NCBI GenBank assembly: GCA_016776605.1
Contig: JADHTB010000003.1
Location: 124,001-188,000, forward strand
Reading direction: 5' to 3'
Length of the DNA stretch: 64,000 nt
Origin: Alphaproteobacteria bacterium
Lineage (GTDB): Bacteria; Pseudomonadota; Alphaproteobacteria; GCA-2731375
Positions 51,675 to 60,390 of the stretch are shown piece after piece. The notes under the pieces are model-generated. The model did not search any database, was not told the origin of the DNA, and worked only from the letters and a program-made list of their open reading frames with translations. The number at the start of each line of letters is the position of its first letter. Positions within the stretch are counted from its first letter, which is position 1. Made by a program: the position numbers and the translations under genes.

Positions 51675-53507
51675 ATGCCTGATACCCTGAATAATGATAA
51701 TCCACAGGTCGTGGCCGCTGCTTATCTTGCCGAACGAGCTAAAGAGGGGCTGTTGCGCGCCCTCGTCTGCGGTGGCGTCGAAGATGGCAAAAGCACGCTG
51801 ATTGGATGCCTGTCGGCGGACGGACCAAGGGCGGAGCCGGAACCAGACGCCACCATTGACATAGCGTACCGGGTTTTTGCCACCGACAAACGTGAATTCA
51901 TCGCCGCTGACATTCCAGGCCGCGAACACGACAGCCTCAACATGGCGACGGGCGCCTCCACGGCCGATCTTGCCGTTATTTTGGTCGATGCACGCAAGGG
52001 CGTCATCACGCAAACCAGGCGCCACAGCCATATCGTTGCCTTGCTGGGTGTTAGGCAGGTGGTCTTGGCGGTGAATAAGATGGACCTTGTTGATTATGGG
52101 GAAGACGCCTTCGACGCCATTGCCGCGGATTATTTGACGTTCGCCGAAACGGTTGGCCTGGAAAGCGTCATCGCCATTCCGATTTCCGCCCTGAATGGCG
52201 ACAATGTCCTGGCCGCCGGTACCGCCATGCCATGGTACAAGGGCAAAACCCTGATGGCTGCGTTGGAAGATGCGGATATCGACGCCGGCCAGGCCGACGG
52301 TCCCGCGCGCCTTCCCGTGCAGGGGGTCGACCGCTCCGATCCGGACTTCCGCGGCTATGGCGGTACTTTGACCAGCGGCCGCCTGCGGCCAGGTGACGAG
52401 ATTGTCGTCCTGCCGGCGGCCAGGACGTCGCGCATCGAACGTATTATGGTTCAGGCCGGCGACCTTGAAGAAGCGGTGGCCGGCGATACGGTGATGTTGA
52501 CTCTGGCCGAAGACATTGATGTCTCGCGCGGCAATGTGATTGCCAGTGTCGAGGGACGCCCGGAAACCTCCAACCAGTTTCAGGTCCGCCTGGTCTGGAT
52601 GCACGACGAACCGCTGCTACCGGGACGGTCCTACCTTTTGAAAATGGCCGGCCAGACCTCGCCTGCCTCTATCTCGGACCTGAAATACAAGATCAACTTC
52701 GTTAATCAGGACCACGAAGCGGCCAAAGTGCTGGCGCGTGACGAAATTGGTGTTTGCAACATCTCGTTAAGCGCGCCCATTGTGTTTGAAGCCAACGGCA
52801 AGGGCCGCGCGTTGGGCAGTTTCATCCTAATCGACCGTCTGACCAATCACGTGGTCGCCGTAGGCATGATCGATTTCGGGCTGCGGCGGGCCACCAATAT
52901 TCACTGGCAGTCCGTGGCCGTGGACAAGCAGGTCCGCGCCGAACAAAAACAGCAGCGCCCCAGTGTGTTGTGGTTTACCGGCCTGTCGGGCTCCGGTAAG
53001 TCCACCATCGCCAACATCGTTGAACAGAAATTACATGCCATGAACCGGCACACCTATTTGCTGGATGGTGATAATGTGCGCCATGGCCTGAACCGTGATC
53101 TTGGATTTACCGATGCCGACCGGGTGGAGAACATCCGCCGTATTGGTGAAGTCGCCAGGCTCATGGTTGATGCGGGCCTGATGGTTCAGACCGCCTTCAT
53201 CTCGCCATTCAGGGCGGAACGCCGCATGGTGCGGGATTTGATGGCGGAGGGTGAATTCCTGGAAATCTATATCGATGCGCCGCTGGAGGTCTGTGAACAG
53301 CGCGATCCCAAGGGTCTTTACGAGAAAGCCCGGGCCGGGGAAATCAAAAACTTTACCGGTTACGATTCGCCCTATGAAGAACCGGAGCGGGCCGAAATCA
53401 GAATTGATACCGTGGCACTATCGGCGGAACAGGCGGCGGATGAAATCATCAACCATCTGAAACAGCGCGGCTACCTTGAAGTAAGCGACGGCGGCGAGCC
53501 ACGCTAA
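51675..53507 (+). CDS. cysNC: CysN/CysC fusion with a shortened GTPase domain
   Basis: 610 residues. The CysC part (about 420-610) is intact: P-loop [32 protein letters not shown] and [20 protein letters not shown], so it should phosphorylate APS to PAPS. The CysN-like part has P-loop GGVEDGKS (33-40) and NKMD (134-137). But about 33 residues of the switch I region present in E. coli CysN are missing between TLIG and [19 protein letters not shown], and DTPGH is changed to DIPGRE. GTP hydrolysis may be impaired. No cysD is in the window, though usual CysN works with CysD. Start 51675 by family length. Confidence 0.85.
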   Translation: MPDTLNNDNPQVVAAAYLAERAKEGLLRALVCGGVEDGKSTLIGCLSADGPRAEPEPDATIDIAYRVFATDKREFIAADIPGREHDSLNMATGASTADLAVILVDARKGVITQTRRHSHIVALLGVRQVVLAVNKMDLVDYGEDAFDAIAADYLTFAETVGLESVIAIPISALNGDNVLAAGTAMPWYKGKTLMAALEDADIDAGQADGPARLPVQGVDRSDPDFRGYGGTLTSGRLRPGDEIVVLPAARTSRIERIMVQAGDLEEAVAGDTVMLTLAEDIDVSRGNVIASVEGRPETSNQFQVRLVWMHDEPLLPGRSYLLKMAGQTSPASISDLKYKINFVNQDHEAAKVLARDEIGVCNISLSAPIVFEANGKGRALGSFILIDRLTNHVVAVGMIDFGLRRATNIHWQSVAVDKQVRAEQKQQRPSVLWFTGLSGSGKSTIANIVEQKLHAMNRHTYLLDGDNVRHGLNRDLGFTDADRVENIRRIGEVARLMVDAGLMVQTAFISPFRAERRMVRDLMAEGEFLEIYIDAPLEVCEQRDPKGLYEKARAGEIKNFTGYDSPYEEPERAEIRIDTVALSAEQAADEIINHLKQRGYLEVSDGGEPR

Positions 53508-54136
53508 AAATCATCAGACGTGGATACGCCTGGGTTCGCCAGGCCCGAAATCGCCGCGATGCCGGCCGCGCCGCTGCTGGCCAACCGGGTGGCATTGCCT
53601 GCTGCGATGCCGCCCAGGGCATAGATGGGCAACGGGCAATGCAGGGCCAATGCCGCGAAACGCAGGACGCCCAGTGCGGCGGCGCCAGGATGGCTGGAGG
53701 TTGGGAAAACCGGTGATAACAGCGCAGCGTTAACGCCCAGGCGCGCCGCTCGCAACAGGGCCGGCCGGGAATGGGCCGCGGCGGTGATTAGCCAACCTGG
53801 TTTGCGGGGTAGGACAGGGGGCCTGCCTGCCTGCCATTCCGGCAGGTGTACGCCATGGGCGCCCAGTTTCCAGGCCAGGCGCCAATCACCGGCAATCAGC
53901 AGGGACAGGCCGCGCCGGCGGCAAAGTGCCATTAGTTCCCGGCCCAGGGCTTCGCGCCCCGCTACAGCATAATGACGCAGGATGATGGCGCTACCTTTGG
54001 GCAAGGCAGCCGCGGCCGGCAACGGGTCCGCCAGGCGTGTTGCATCCGTCAACAGGATGACGCCGGGTAGTCGGCCGAAATATCCCGAACCGCGATTGAG
54101 GCGGAGGGACAGTTTTGTTAGGCTTGCGGTGGACAT
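53504..54136 (-). CDS. ThiE/TenI-like thiamine-phosphate synthase homologue
   Basis: 210 residues. The TIM-barrel motifs are [39 protein letters not shown] and [29 protein letters not shown]. The [11 protein letters not shown] form is seen in ThiE/TenI relatives rather than classical ThiE (PxxTxTK), so the activity is uncertain. It could make thiamine phosphate or act like TenI. The stop overlaps the cysNC stop by 4 bp (convergent). It is divergent from yggS, with only 15 bp between the starts; a start at 54148 is also possible. Confidence 0.75.
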   Translation of the reverse strand: MSTASLTKLSLRLNRGSGYFGRLPGVILLTDATRLADPLPAAAALPKGSAIILRHYAVAGREALGRELMALCRRRGLSLLIAGDWRLAWKLGAHGVHLPEWQAGRPPVLPRKPGWLITAAAHSRPALLRAARLGVNAALLSPVFPTSSHPGAAALGVLRFAALALHCPLPIYALGGIAAGNATRLASSGAAGIAAISGLANPGVSTSDDF

Positions 54137-54151
54137 AAGGATAAGCATGCC

Positions 54152-54868
54152 ATGAGCCCGCCCGAGGAACCAGCCACGGAACCGGCCGCCGAACCGGTAG
54201 ATGTCGCCACCAATTTGGCGGACGTTCTGGCTGCCATCGCGGCGGCTGCGGTCGCCGCTGGCCGCGCACCTGAAGACGCCGCCCTGGTAGCGGTGTCGAA
54301 AACGCAACCGGCGGAGGCTATTTTGCTGGCTATCCAGGCTGGCCAGCGCCGCTTTGGCGAAAACCGGGTACAGGAAGCGCAAAGCAAGTGGCCGGCTCTG
54401 AAAGCGGGCCATGAAGATCTGCGCCTCCACTTGATCGGGCCGCTGCAAACCAACAAGGTGCGGGACGCGGTTGCCCTGTTCGATGTCATCGAAACCGTGG
54501 ATCGCCCTAAGCTGGCCCGCGCCCTGGCACGGGAAATGGAGAAACAGGGCCGGCGGCTGGATTGTTTCATTCAGGTCAATACCGGGGAAGAGGCGCAAAA
54601 AGCCGGGGTCTGGCCGGACGCGGTGGATGATTTCGTTGCCCTGGTCCGGGACGAGCTGGGCCTTTCCGTGCGCGGCTTGATGTGCATTCCCCCGGTGGAT
54701 GAGGAATGCAGCCTGCATTTCGCCCTGTTGCGGGAAATTGCCCGGCGCAATGGCCTGCATGAACTATCCATGGGCATGAGCGCGGATTACGAAGTGGCAA
54801 TACAGTTCGGCGCCACCTTGGTCCGGGTGGGTACGGCGATCTTTGGTGCCCGTAGGCTATACCCCTAA
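54152..54868 (+). CDS. yggS: PLP homeostasis protein YggS (PROSC/PLPBP family)
   Basis: 238 residues. VAVSKTQPAEAI carries the PLP lysine; RRFGENRVQEAQSKWPAL and LHLIGPLQTNKVRDAVALFD follow, then SMGMSADYEVAIQFGATLVRVGTAIFG closes the barrel. It binds pyridoxal phosphate and balances vitamin B6 pools. The N-terminus has about 20 residues rich in Pro and Glu ahead of the family core, so a later start cannot be excluded. It is divergent from the ThiE-like gene. Confidence 0.9.
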   Translation: MSPPEEPATEPAAEPVDVATNLADVLAAIAAAAVAAGRAPEDAALVAVSKTQPAEAILLAIQAGQRRFGENRVQEAQSKWPALKAGHEDLRLHLIGPLQTNKVRDAVALFDVIETVDRPKLARALAREMEKQGRRLDCFIQVNTGEEAQKAGVWPDAVDDFVALVRDELGLSVRGLMCIPPVDEECSLHFALLREIARRNGLHELSMGMSADYEVAIQFGATLVRVGTAIFGARRLYP

Positions 54869-54882
54869 GGCCGGCCATACCC

Positions 54883-55374
54883 CTAAGGATCGATCTGAAT
54901 TTCGCTGTCGCCCGCCAAAAGGGGCAGTATGGCCAGCAGGTCAGGGCGCGATAGCGCGATACAGCCTTCAGTCGGGCCGTAATCGGGGCTGGCCAGATGG
55001 ATGAAGATGGCGCTGCCCCGGCCCGGCACCACCGGGTCGTCATTATGCCCGGTAATCACCACAAGATCGTACAGCCCGTCTGCCCGCCACAGGGACTCGG
55101 CGCTGGCGCCATAGGGTAAAGTGACCGCTCTGTTATAGGCGGCGTCACCGGGATCATCACACCAGCCGTCGGTGCCTTGGATTTTTGCCATGGGCAGTCC
55201 GCTGTCCGGCCGGGCCAGCCGGTCGGCCCGATACAACAGTTGCCGCAGGGCATACAGGCCGGCGGGTGTGGCGCCGTCGCCTTCCCGCTTGGCAAGACGG
55301 ACGCCGCCCCGGCCCAGCGCACAACGGTAACGCCGTTCGCCAAGATACAGCCAGCCGTCGGCGGTTACCTGCAT
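54883..55374 (-). CDS. L,D-transpeptidase (YkuD domain)
   Basis: 163 residues. The active-site motif IFIHLASPDYGPTEGCIALS has the His, Gly and catalytic Cys of YkuD enzymes; the N-terminus RYRCALGRGGVRLAKREGDGATPAG is the usual opening of a short single-domain subgroup. No signal peptide is visible with start 55374; an in-frame ATG at 55422 adds a hydrophobic FFLILPIQGPFIL stretch that might help export, so the start is unsettled. It may cross-link peptidoglycan or anchor proteins to it. Confidence 0.85.
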   Translation of the reverse strand: MQVTADGWLYLGERRYRCALGRGGVRLAKREGDGATPAGLYALRQLLYRADRLARPDSGLPMAKIQGTDGWCDDPGDAAYNRAVTLPYGASAESLWRADGLYDLVVITGHNDDPVVPGRGSAIFIHLASPDYGPTEGCIALSRPDLLAILPLLAGDSEIQIDP

Positions 55375-55470
55375 ACGCAATATAAATGGCCCTTGGATCG
55401 GTAAAATTAAGAAGAATGTCATCTATTCGTGACACGTTGAGGTTTCGACGGCAAATTTAAAGGGGTTGGT

Positions 55471-55839
55471 ATGTCTGAAAGTTTATTCCAGCGGATTGGC
55501 GGGGCCGCGGCGGTGGACGCGGCGGTAGACGTCTTTTACCGCAAGGTTTTGACGGATCCACACGTCATGCATTTTTTCGATACCACGGATATGGACGGCC
55601 AGCGGGCCAAGCAAATATCCTTTCTGACCATGGCGTTTGGCGGGCCGCACGAATATACCGGCATGGATTTACGAATCGCCCACGCGCCATTGGTCCTGGA
55701 TGGCCTGAATGACAGCCATTTCGACCGGGTTGCCGGGCATTTGCAGGCGACCTTGGAAGAACTGAAAGTTGATGAAGCATCCATCGCCGAGGTCATGGCC
55801 ATTGCCGGCAGTACCCGGGACGATGTGCTGAACAGATAG
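55471..55839 (+). CDS. glbN: Group 1 truncated haemoglobin
   Basis: 122 residues. LFQRIGGAAAVDAAVDVFYRKVL opens the two-over-two globin fold; FLTMAFGGPHEYTGMDLRIAHAPL includes the proximal-His region (AHAPL), and the Phe-Tyr-type B helix is present. It binds O2 or NO. It is followed 6 bp later by a ferredoxin-type reductase, so the pair probably works together, for instance to detoxify NO. AGGGG lies about 6 bases before the ATG. Confidence 0.9.
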   Translation: MSESLFQRIGGAAAVDAAVDVFYRKVLTDPHVMHFFDTTDMDGQRAKQISFLTMAFGGPHEYTGMDLRIAHAPLVLDGLNDSHFDRVAGHLQATLEELKVDEASIAEVMAIAGSTRDDVLNR

Positions 55840-55845
55840 GCGGTC

Positions 55846-56847
55846 ATGACGGAGATAAATTTTGCCGGCGAAAGACATGCTCTGGCGCCTGACGAGACGG
55901 TTTTGGAGTGTCTGGAGCGCACGGCGCACGCGCTGCCGTTTTCCTGCCGCAACGGGGCCTGTCTGACCTGTATGATGCGGGTGCGGGCCGGCACCTTGCC
56001 CGAAGCCGCCCAGGCCGGCCTGCGGGAAGGCCAAAAACAGCAAGGCTATTTCCTGCCCTGCGTCTGCCGCCCCGACGCTGACCTGGAGATTGAGGCGCCG
56101 GCGGACGCGGAATTGTTCGGCCGCGCCATGGTCAGCGAAATTACCCATCTGTCCGCCAGCATCTGCCGCCTTCGTCTGCGAACGGCGACGCCGCTGTTTT
56201 ATCATGCCGGGCAATTTATCAACCTGCGCCGCGGGGACGGGCTGGTGCGGTCTTATTCCCTGGCCAGCGTGCCGCGCCTTGAAGATATTCTTGAATTGCA
56301 TGTCAAACGCCTGGGCGGGGGCAAAATGAGCAACTGGATTTACAACGACCTGGCTGTCGGCGAAGCGCTGGATATCCACGGCCCGAACGGGGATTGTTAC
56401 TATATCGGCGGGGAACCAGACCGGCCGTTGCTGTTGATCGGCAATGGCTCCGGTCTGGCGCCGCTTTACGGCATCCTCCGGGATGCGCTGGCGGATGGGC
56501 ATGCCGGGCCAATCCATCTGTATCATGGCAGCCGGACCGCCAAAGGCCTTTATTACGGCGATGAATTGCAGGCGCTGGCACGGGAATACAGGCATTTCCA
56601 TTACCTCCCCTGCCTGTCTGGCACCGTTGACGAGGCGGGGCCGGAACCGGGCGTACAGCGGGGCCGGGCCGATGCCGCAGCCTTTGCCGACCATCCCGAT
56701 TTGTCGGGCTGGCGGGTCTATCTGTGCGGTTATCCGCCGATGGTGCAGACGGCGAAAAAACGGGCCTTTTTGGCTGGCGCCGCCCTGCGCGATATCCTTA
56801 CGGATTCATTCGAAATGCAGGATGTGCGCCGCCTGCCGCGCGATTAA
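55846..56847 (+). CDS. 2Fe-2S ferredoxin/FAD reductase partner of the globin
   Basis: 333 residues. An N-terminal plant-type ferredoxin domain binds a 2Fe-2S cluster (FSCRNGACLTCMMRVRAG, then LPCVCRPDADLEI). Then comes an FAD domain (VRSYSLASVP) and an NAD domain (LLIGNGSGLAPLYGILRDAL, ending VYLCGYPPMVQTAKK). This is the layout of phenol-hydroxylase and methane-monooxygenase type reductases, in the order ferredoxin-FAD-NAD. It lies 6 bp after the globin gene and would feed electrons to it. Confidence 0.9.
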   Translation: MTEINFAGERHALAPDETVLECLERTAHALPFSCRNGACLTCMMRVRAGTLPEAAQAGLREGQKQQGYFLPCVCRPDADLEIEAPADAELFGRAMVSEITHLSASICRLRLRTATPLFYHAGQFINLRRGDGLVRSYSLASVPRLEDILELHVKRLGGGKMSNWIYNDLAVGEALDIHGPNGDCYYIGGEPDRPLLLIGNGSGLAPLYGILRDALADGHAGPIHLYHGSRTAKGLYYGDELQALAREYRHFHYLPCLSGTVDEAGPEPGVQRGRADAAAFADHPDLSGWRVYLCGYPPMVQTAKKRAFLAGAALRDILTDSFEMQDVRRLPRD

Positions 56848-56889
56848 CTTATTTTTTCGGGATTGGCTGTGCCAGCCGCTTCCCCGCCC

Positions 56890-58044
56890 CTACAACAGAT
56901 GGCCTGAACGACTCTTTTTGGTGCGCAAATAAAAGTCGTTATGCACGTTGGAGGGAAAGGCATGGGCCACCCGTTCGCTGACCGTGATGCCGCAAGCCTC
57001 CAGCCCGGCCACTTTGTCCGGGTTGTTGGTCAACAGGCGGACCTGGGAAAAGCCCAACAGGCGCAGCATCTCGGCTGCCGGCAGAAAGACCCGTTCGTCC
57101 GCATCGAAGCCCAGGCGCAGATTGGCCTCGACCGTATCAAAGCCGTCCGCCTGCAAGCTGTAGGCGCGTAATTTATTCATCAGACCGATACCCCGGCCTT
57201 CCTGAGCCAGATACAACAGCACACCGCTGCCCTGTTCCGCCATCAAGACGATGGCGCCGCGCAATTGCTCGCCGCAATCACATTTCAATGAGGCCAGCAA
57301 ATCGCCGGTAAAGCATTCGGAATGCAACCGGGTCAGGACCGGGGAATGGCGATCCGGATCACCAACGATTATGGCCAGATGCTCAACCCCGCCATCGGCT
57401 GGACGAAAGGCGATCATACGGCAGTTTTCAGCCCCAGCCAGTGGGATAGGGGCCTCGGCCACCTGACGCAGGGTCAACGCTGTCTCCTGCTCATAAGCCG
57501 CGATCTGCGCCGTGGTCACACGCAAATATTGCGCCTCGGCGGTACGAATATCGGTTTCATCCGTGATTTGCAGGACGATGGCGGACGGCAGCAATCGGGC
57601 CGCCTTGGCCAGCTGCACGGCGGCGATTTCGGTGGCATGCGGGGTTCGGCGCTCTCGTGGAAAGGGTCCGCGCATGGGCTGGGCCAGATCGGTGCTGCCG
57701 TCGGCCAGGGTCTGTACAAGGCCGGCATCGGTGTTTTGATCGACGGGCAACAGCACCACTCCCTGCCCGGTTGGCTTGATATGCAGGGCCTGGGCCCGGC
57801 TTTCGGTCAGCACCAGCACGGCGCTTTCGCCCCCGCTCCCTCCATCGCCCGCCCCATCGCCCCCGCCATTGCTCCCCCCGTCGCTCCAGGCGCACAGGTC
57901 GCGCAGACTATCGGGACTGGATTGCTCGGCCGCCAGGGCCAGGGCGATATTTCCGTTGTCCGCTTCCACAAGGACAGGCCGGCCCCACCGGAATTCGGCG
58001 ATGGCGCGGTCGACGGCGATTACATTGGCGTTGGTAATAGTCAT
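56890..58044 (-). CDS. ribA: GTP cyclohydrolase II with a degenerate RibB-like N-terminal domain
   Basis: 384 residues. The C-terminal half is RibA: LHSECFTGDLLASLKCDCGEQL holds the zinc cysteines, GVLLYLAQEGRGIGLMNKLRAY the substrate loop, and RLLTNNPDKVAGLEACGI the end of the active site. It opens GTP in the first step of riboflavin synthesis. The N-terminal half has a RibB-like start, but the catalytic acidic cluster (usually DEDRENEGD) reads EADNGNIALA, so it is probably inactive. It also contains a Gly/Ser-rich insert (GGSNGGGDGAGDGGSGG). Confidence 0.9.
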   Translation of the reverse strand: MTITNANVIAVDRAIAEFRWGRPVLVEADNGNIALALAAEQSSPDSLRDLCAWSDGGSNGGGDGAGDGGSGGESAVLVLTESRAQALHIKPTGQGVVLLPVDQNTDAGLVQTLADGSTDLAQPMRGPFPRERRTPHATEIAAVQLAKAARLLPSAIVLQITDETDIRTAEAQYLRVTTAQIAAYEQETALTLRQVAEAPIPLAGAENCRMIAFRPADGGVEHLAIIVGDPDRHSPVLTRLHSECFTGDLLASLKCDCGEQLRGAIVLMAEQGSGVLLYLAQEGRGIGLMNKLRAYSLQADGFDTVEANLRLGFDADERVFLPAAEMLRLLGFSQVRLLTNNPDKVAGLEACGITVSERVAHAFPSNVHNDFYLRTKKSRSGHLL

Positions 58045-58225
58045 GATCGCCGCCGACAATATACGGACAACAGCCGGTTGGCGATGTTTTTGGCGGTTCC
58101 TTGGTCCCGGTCAGCGTCCTAAGGACCGCGCCGCTCTGTTCCGCATGTGCTTGCTGGATTAGCGCCCGTTGCCTATATCTAGTGGCACGGAATATCCGAA
58201 TCATACAGCAAGCCTGGGGTGTGCG

Positions 58226-58912
58226 ATGACGGCGAAGAAAATTCTGTTGGTGGATGACGAAGATCATCTGCGCGGCGCCTTGTCAGAGCAACTGGATTTG
58301 CACGATGAATTCACCACCACCCAGGCGGGTTCCGGCGCTGAGGCGCTGAATATCGCCAAAAGCAACCATTTCGACCTGCTGCTGCTGGACGTCGGCCTGG
58401 GCGATCTGGATGGCCGGGAAGTCTGCAAGATGCTGCGCAAGGCTGGGGTGAAAAGTCCGATCATCATGCTGACGGCGGCTGACAGCGATGCCGATACCAT
58501 CCTGGGCCTGGAATCCGGCGCCAACGATTACGTCGTCAAACCGTTCAAGTTTGCCGTTCTGCTGGCCCGCATCCGTTCACATCTTCGTCAACATGAACAA
58601 AGCGAAGACGCGGTTTTCACCATCGGGCCCTACACATTCCGGCCATCGGCCAAGCTGTTGCTGGAAAATGACGGCAATCAAAAGGTCCGCTTGACGGAAA
58701 AGGAAACCTCGATCCTGAAATATCTGTTTCGGGCCGGCGACAAGGCCGTCAGCCGGGATGTGCTGCTGGATGAGGTTTGGGGTTATAACGCCGGCGTGAC
58801 GACCCATACATTGGAGACCCATATCTACCGTCTGCGGCAAAAGATCGAGACGGATCCCTCCAGCGCGGAAATTCTGGTCACCGAGCCTGGCGGCTATCGC
58901 CTGGTGCCCTGA
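58226..58912 (+). CDS. OmpR-family response regulator
   Basis: 228 residues. Receiver domain: ILLVDDEDHL acidic pocket, the phospho-acceptor Asp in LLLLDVGLGDLDG, and the conserved Lys in YVVKPF. The winged-helix DNA-binding domain ends YRLRQKIETDPSSAEILVTEPGGYRL. No histidine kinase is nearby, so its partner must be elsewhere. GGGGTG about 6 bases before ATG 58226 supports the start; the longer frame adds 19 unlikely residues. It is divergent from ribA. Confidence 0.9.
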   Translation: MTAKKILLVDDEDHLRGALSEQLDLHDEFTTTQAGSGAEALNIAKSNHFDLLLLDVGLGDLDGREVCKMLRKAGVKSPIIMLTAADSDADTILGLESGANDYVVKPFKFAVLLARIRSHLRQHEQSEDAVFTIGPYTFRPSAKLLLENDGNQKVRLTEKETSILKYLFRAGDKAVSRDVLLDEVWGYNAGVTTHTLETHIYRLRQKIETDPSSAEILVTEPGGYRLVP

Positions 58913-58991
58913 CCCTTTAGACTGTTATCGTGATCGACTAAACCAGCCGCGGGCATAGTGGCATGAAGGGTTATAATCTTGATCGATAGCC

Positions 58992-59675
58992 ATGATAAAT
59001 AAAGTGGTCGGTGATCTTGCCGCGGCCATGGCCGGCATCCAATCGGACGCCTCGATTATGATCAGCGGCTTCAGCAATGCCGGCGTACCGACCACGCTGG
59101 TGCGCGCGTTGGGTGCCATGAACCTGACCGGGCTGACCTTGATCATGAATGCCGCGCGCCGCATCGATGAGTGTGATGCATCGCTGTTCAACGACCGCCG
59201 GGTCGATCACGTCATCACCACGGCCTTTCGTGGCCCGGAGGCGGCGCCAGCCAACTTTGAACAACAATGGAAGCGCGGCGAGTTGAGCCTCGAAATTCTT
59301 CCCCAAGGCACCTTTGCCGAGCGTATTCGTGCGGGCGGTGCGGGTATTCCCGCCTTCTTTTCGCCTACCGCGGTGGGTACGAGTTTGGTCGAGGGGCGGG
59401 AGCAGCGCGACTTCAACGGCCAGACCTATGTGCTGGAAGAGGCCCTGACCGCCGACTTTGCCCTGCTGCGGGCGCAAAAGGCGGATCGTCACGGCAATCT
59501 GTTTTTTCGCGGCACCCAGGCTAATTTCGGCTCTGCCATGGCCACGGCGGCGCGAACAACCATCGTGGAAGTGGCAGAGATTTCCGAAACCGGCCTGCGT
59601 CCGGAAGAAATCCATTTGCCTGGCATTTATGTGCAACGGGTGCTGCAGGCGCCCCGGCAGGACCAGATTGCATGA
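58992..59675 (+). CDS. 3-oxoacid CoA-transferase, alpha subunit
   Basis: 227 residues. IMISGFSNAGVPTTLVRAL is the family glycine-rich opening; LEILPQGTFAERIRAGGAGIPAFFSPTAVGT is the strongly conserved loop, and RAQKADRHGNLFF follows. With the next gene it forms the A and B halves of a succinyl-CoA:3-ketoacid or 3-oxoadipate type transferase. It overlaps the beta-subunit start by 4 bp. The acyl substrate (acetoacetate or 3-oxoadipate) cannot be decided. Confidence 0.9.
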   Translation: MINKVVGDLAAAMAGIQSDASIMISGFSNAGVPTTLVRALGAMNLTGLTLIMNAARRIDECDASLFNDRRVDHVITTAFRGPEAAPANFEQQWKRGELSLEILPQGTFAERIRAGGAGIPAFFSPTAVGTSLVEGREQRDFNGQTYVLEEALTADFALLRAQKADRHGNLFFRGTQANFGSAMATAARTTIVEVAEISETGLRPEEIHLPGIYVQRVLQAPRQDQIA

Positions 59676-60388
59676 GCACGCCCCCCCTAAGCACGCCCCC
59701 CCTGGGCACACCACTAACCCGCAATCAAATGGCCTGGCGCGCGGCCCAGGATCTGGCCGATGGGGCCTATGTCAACCTGGGGCTGGGCATGCCGGTACTG
59801 GCCGCCAACTATGCGCCGGCCGAACGGGAGATCTTTTATCATTCAGAAAACGGCATTCTGGGTGTTGGCCCGGTGGCCCTGCCTGGACAGGGAGATCCCG
59901 AATTGGTCGATGCGGGCAGCCAGTTGGTCACTTTGCGGGATGGCGCCAGCGTTTTCGATTCTGTCGCCTCGTTCGCCATGATCCGTGGCGGTCACCTGGA
60001 CATTACCATCCTGGGCGCCTTTCAGGTGGCTGCCAACGGTGATCTGGCCAATTGGGATGCTCTTTCGGCCGAAAAGGGACCCTTGATCGGCGGCGCCATG
60101 GACCTGTCCATGGGCGCCAAGGCGGTGCATATCATCATGCGCCACACCACCCGCGAGGGCGAGGCCCGCCTGGTTACCGCATGCAGCTATCCATTGACGG
60201 TGCGCGGCAGGGTCAACCGGGTCTATACGGATCTGGCGGTTTTGGATATCGAACAGGGCCAGCTTGTGGTGCGGGAAATTATTCCCGGCCTGCGGCATGA
60301 CGAACTGGCCGCCGTTACCGATGCGCCCCTGACCTTTGCCGCCGATTGCCGCGAATTGATCGCACCTGATTTGGATGGAGGTATCTGA
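59672..60388 (+). CDS. 3-oxoacid CoA-transferase, beta subunit
   Basis: 238 residues. VNLGLGMPVLAANYAP is followed by the catalytic motif YHSENGILGVGPVALPG, in which the Glu forms the CoA thioester. AMDLSMGAKAVHIIM and LIAPDLDGG are the later conserved parts. The N-terminus has a short repeated TPPLSTPPLGTP stretch before the family core, so a later start is possible. It ends 2 bp before the M81 gene, which joins the three genes into one operon. Confidence 0.9.
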   Translation: MSTPPLSTPPLGTPLTRNQMAWRAAQDLADGAYVNLGLGMPVLAANYAPAEREIFYHSENGILGVGPVALPGQGDPELVDAGSQLVTLRDGASVFDSVASFAMIRGGHLDITILGAFQVAANGDLANWDALSAEKGPLIGGAMDLSMGAKAVHIIMRHTTREGEARLVTACSYPLTVRGRVNRVYTDLAVLDIEQGQLVVREIIPGLRHDELAAVTDAPLTFAADCRELIAPDLDGGI

Positions 60389-60390
60389 CC

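Noticed and set aside
51622..51690. 22-codon leader peptide before cysNC
   Set aside because: Weak ribosome site, no run of regulatory codons such as Cys, and no attenuator hairpin after it.
51519..52604. A 361-codon minus-strand frame
   Set aside because: Antisense to cysNC; no family features and no suitable start signal.
54137..54760. N-terminal extension of the ThiE-like frame by about 208 codons
   Set aside because: The extension is antisense to yggS and has no domain features; the ThiE-like protein begins at 54136.
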